From assembly GCA_041736155.1 (NCBI GenBank), contig JBGSUL010000032.1, positions 191,795-255,794 on the forward strand: DNA of 64,000 nucleotides, written 5' to 3'. This DNA is from JANPLN01 sp041736155 (GTDB taxonomy: Bacteria > Bdellovibrionota > Bdellovibrionia > Bdellovibrionales > JAGQZY01). Numbering within the stretch: the first letter of the stretch is position 1; each line of letters begins with the position of its first letter. The notes under the pieces are model-generated. The model was not told the DNA's origin, did no database searches, and was given only the letters and a program-made list of their open reading frames with translations. Below, piece by piece: positions 63,963 to 64,000 of this stretch. Position numbers and translations under genes: made by a program.

Positions 63963-64000
63963 ATGGGAAAGCCAAAGAGAAAATTCAGCGACGAGGTAAA
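63963..64000 (+). CDS. Partial IS3-type transposase OrfA, N-terminus
   Basis: The last 38 bases encode MGKPKRKFSDEVK, the usual basic start of IS3-family OrfA (HTH_Tnp_1, KRRKFSxExK type). AGGAG lies nine bases before the ATG. The gene runs off the window end, so completeness cannot be judged. Confidence 0.6.
   Translation, partial: MGKPKRKFSDEV

Overview
This window looks like chromosome from a Gram-negative, aerobic, heterotrophic bacterium that makes many secreted proteins and lipoproteins. Several traits fit the Bdellovibrio group (Bdellovibrionota): large secreted or lipidated proteins of unknown function, long zincin lipoproteins paired with outer-membrane barrels, an A2-type caa3 oxidase with cytochrome c fused to subunit II, and a PrkA-YeaH-SpoVR triad without other sporulation genes. 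That placement is inference; no phylogenetic marker was tested. Most of the window is intact and densely coded, with many ATGA-type start/stop overlaps and well-placed Shine-Dalgarno sequences.

Layout. 1-134 is the start of a lipoprotein gene that runs off the window. 497-5174 is the prkA-yeaH-spoVR stress operon. 5244-11504 holds a GMP reductase-type gene, an RNA uracil methyltransferase, a small secreted protein, a glnB-glnA nitrogen pair, a gamma-glutamylcyclotransferase-like gene and trmL. 11528-15671 holds secA, a zinc-ribbon protein and a periplasmic coiled-coil protein. 15701-17826 is a beta-carbonic anhydrase coupled to a SulP transporter, probably bicarbonate uptake. 18266-24969 is a complete cytochrome c oxidase operon: small membrane protein, SCO, CoxB-cyt c, CoxA, CoxC, CoxD, heme O synthase and, after a repeat element, heme A synthase. 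24953-36553 is mixed: secreted propeller-like and helical proteins, a divergent maiA / fumarylacetoacetate hydrolase pair, an RluA-type pseudouridine synthase, an M15-like secreted peptidase, a CPA2 antiporter, a P-loop NTPase and a secreted phospholipase D-like protein. A tRNA-Ser(GGA) follows at 36835-36923.

37059-56445 is the most unusual part. Two divergent gene sets start from one 373-base intergenic region. Each has an outer-membrane beta-barrel and a giant lipoprotein with a metzincin-type HExxHxxGxxH site. The rightward set adds two giant helical lipoproteins that look like distant relatives of each other. The leftward set is followed by two secreted paralogs. I propose this as a candidate undescribed cell-surface protease/lipoprotein system.

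56454-56792 is RNase P RNA on the minus strand. 56931-58459 holds a methyltransferase and a small membrane-anchored protein. 58639-63819 is a tightly overlapping leucine-degradation operon: methylcrotonyl-CoA carboxylase beta, enoyl-CoA hydratase, biotin carboxylase, a separate biotin carrier protein and HMG-CoA lyase. The window ends inside an apparent IS3-type insertion sequence.

The intergenic regions carry at least three repeat families: a roughly 100-base structured element present twice (about 14215-14365 and 23879-24024) with compensatory changes in its arms; palindromes built on AAAAGGTACG (6349-6411, 56866-56926); and a TTCGCTTTGCTCAG element (5186, 7625, 8345).
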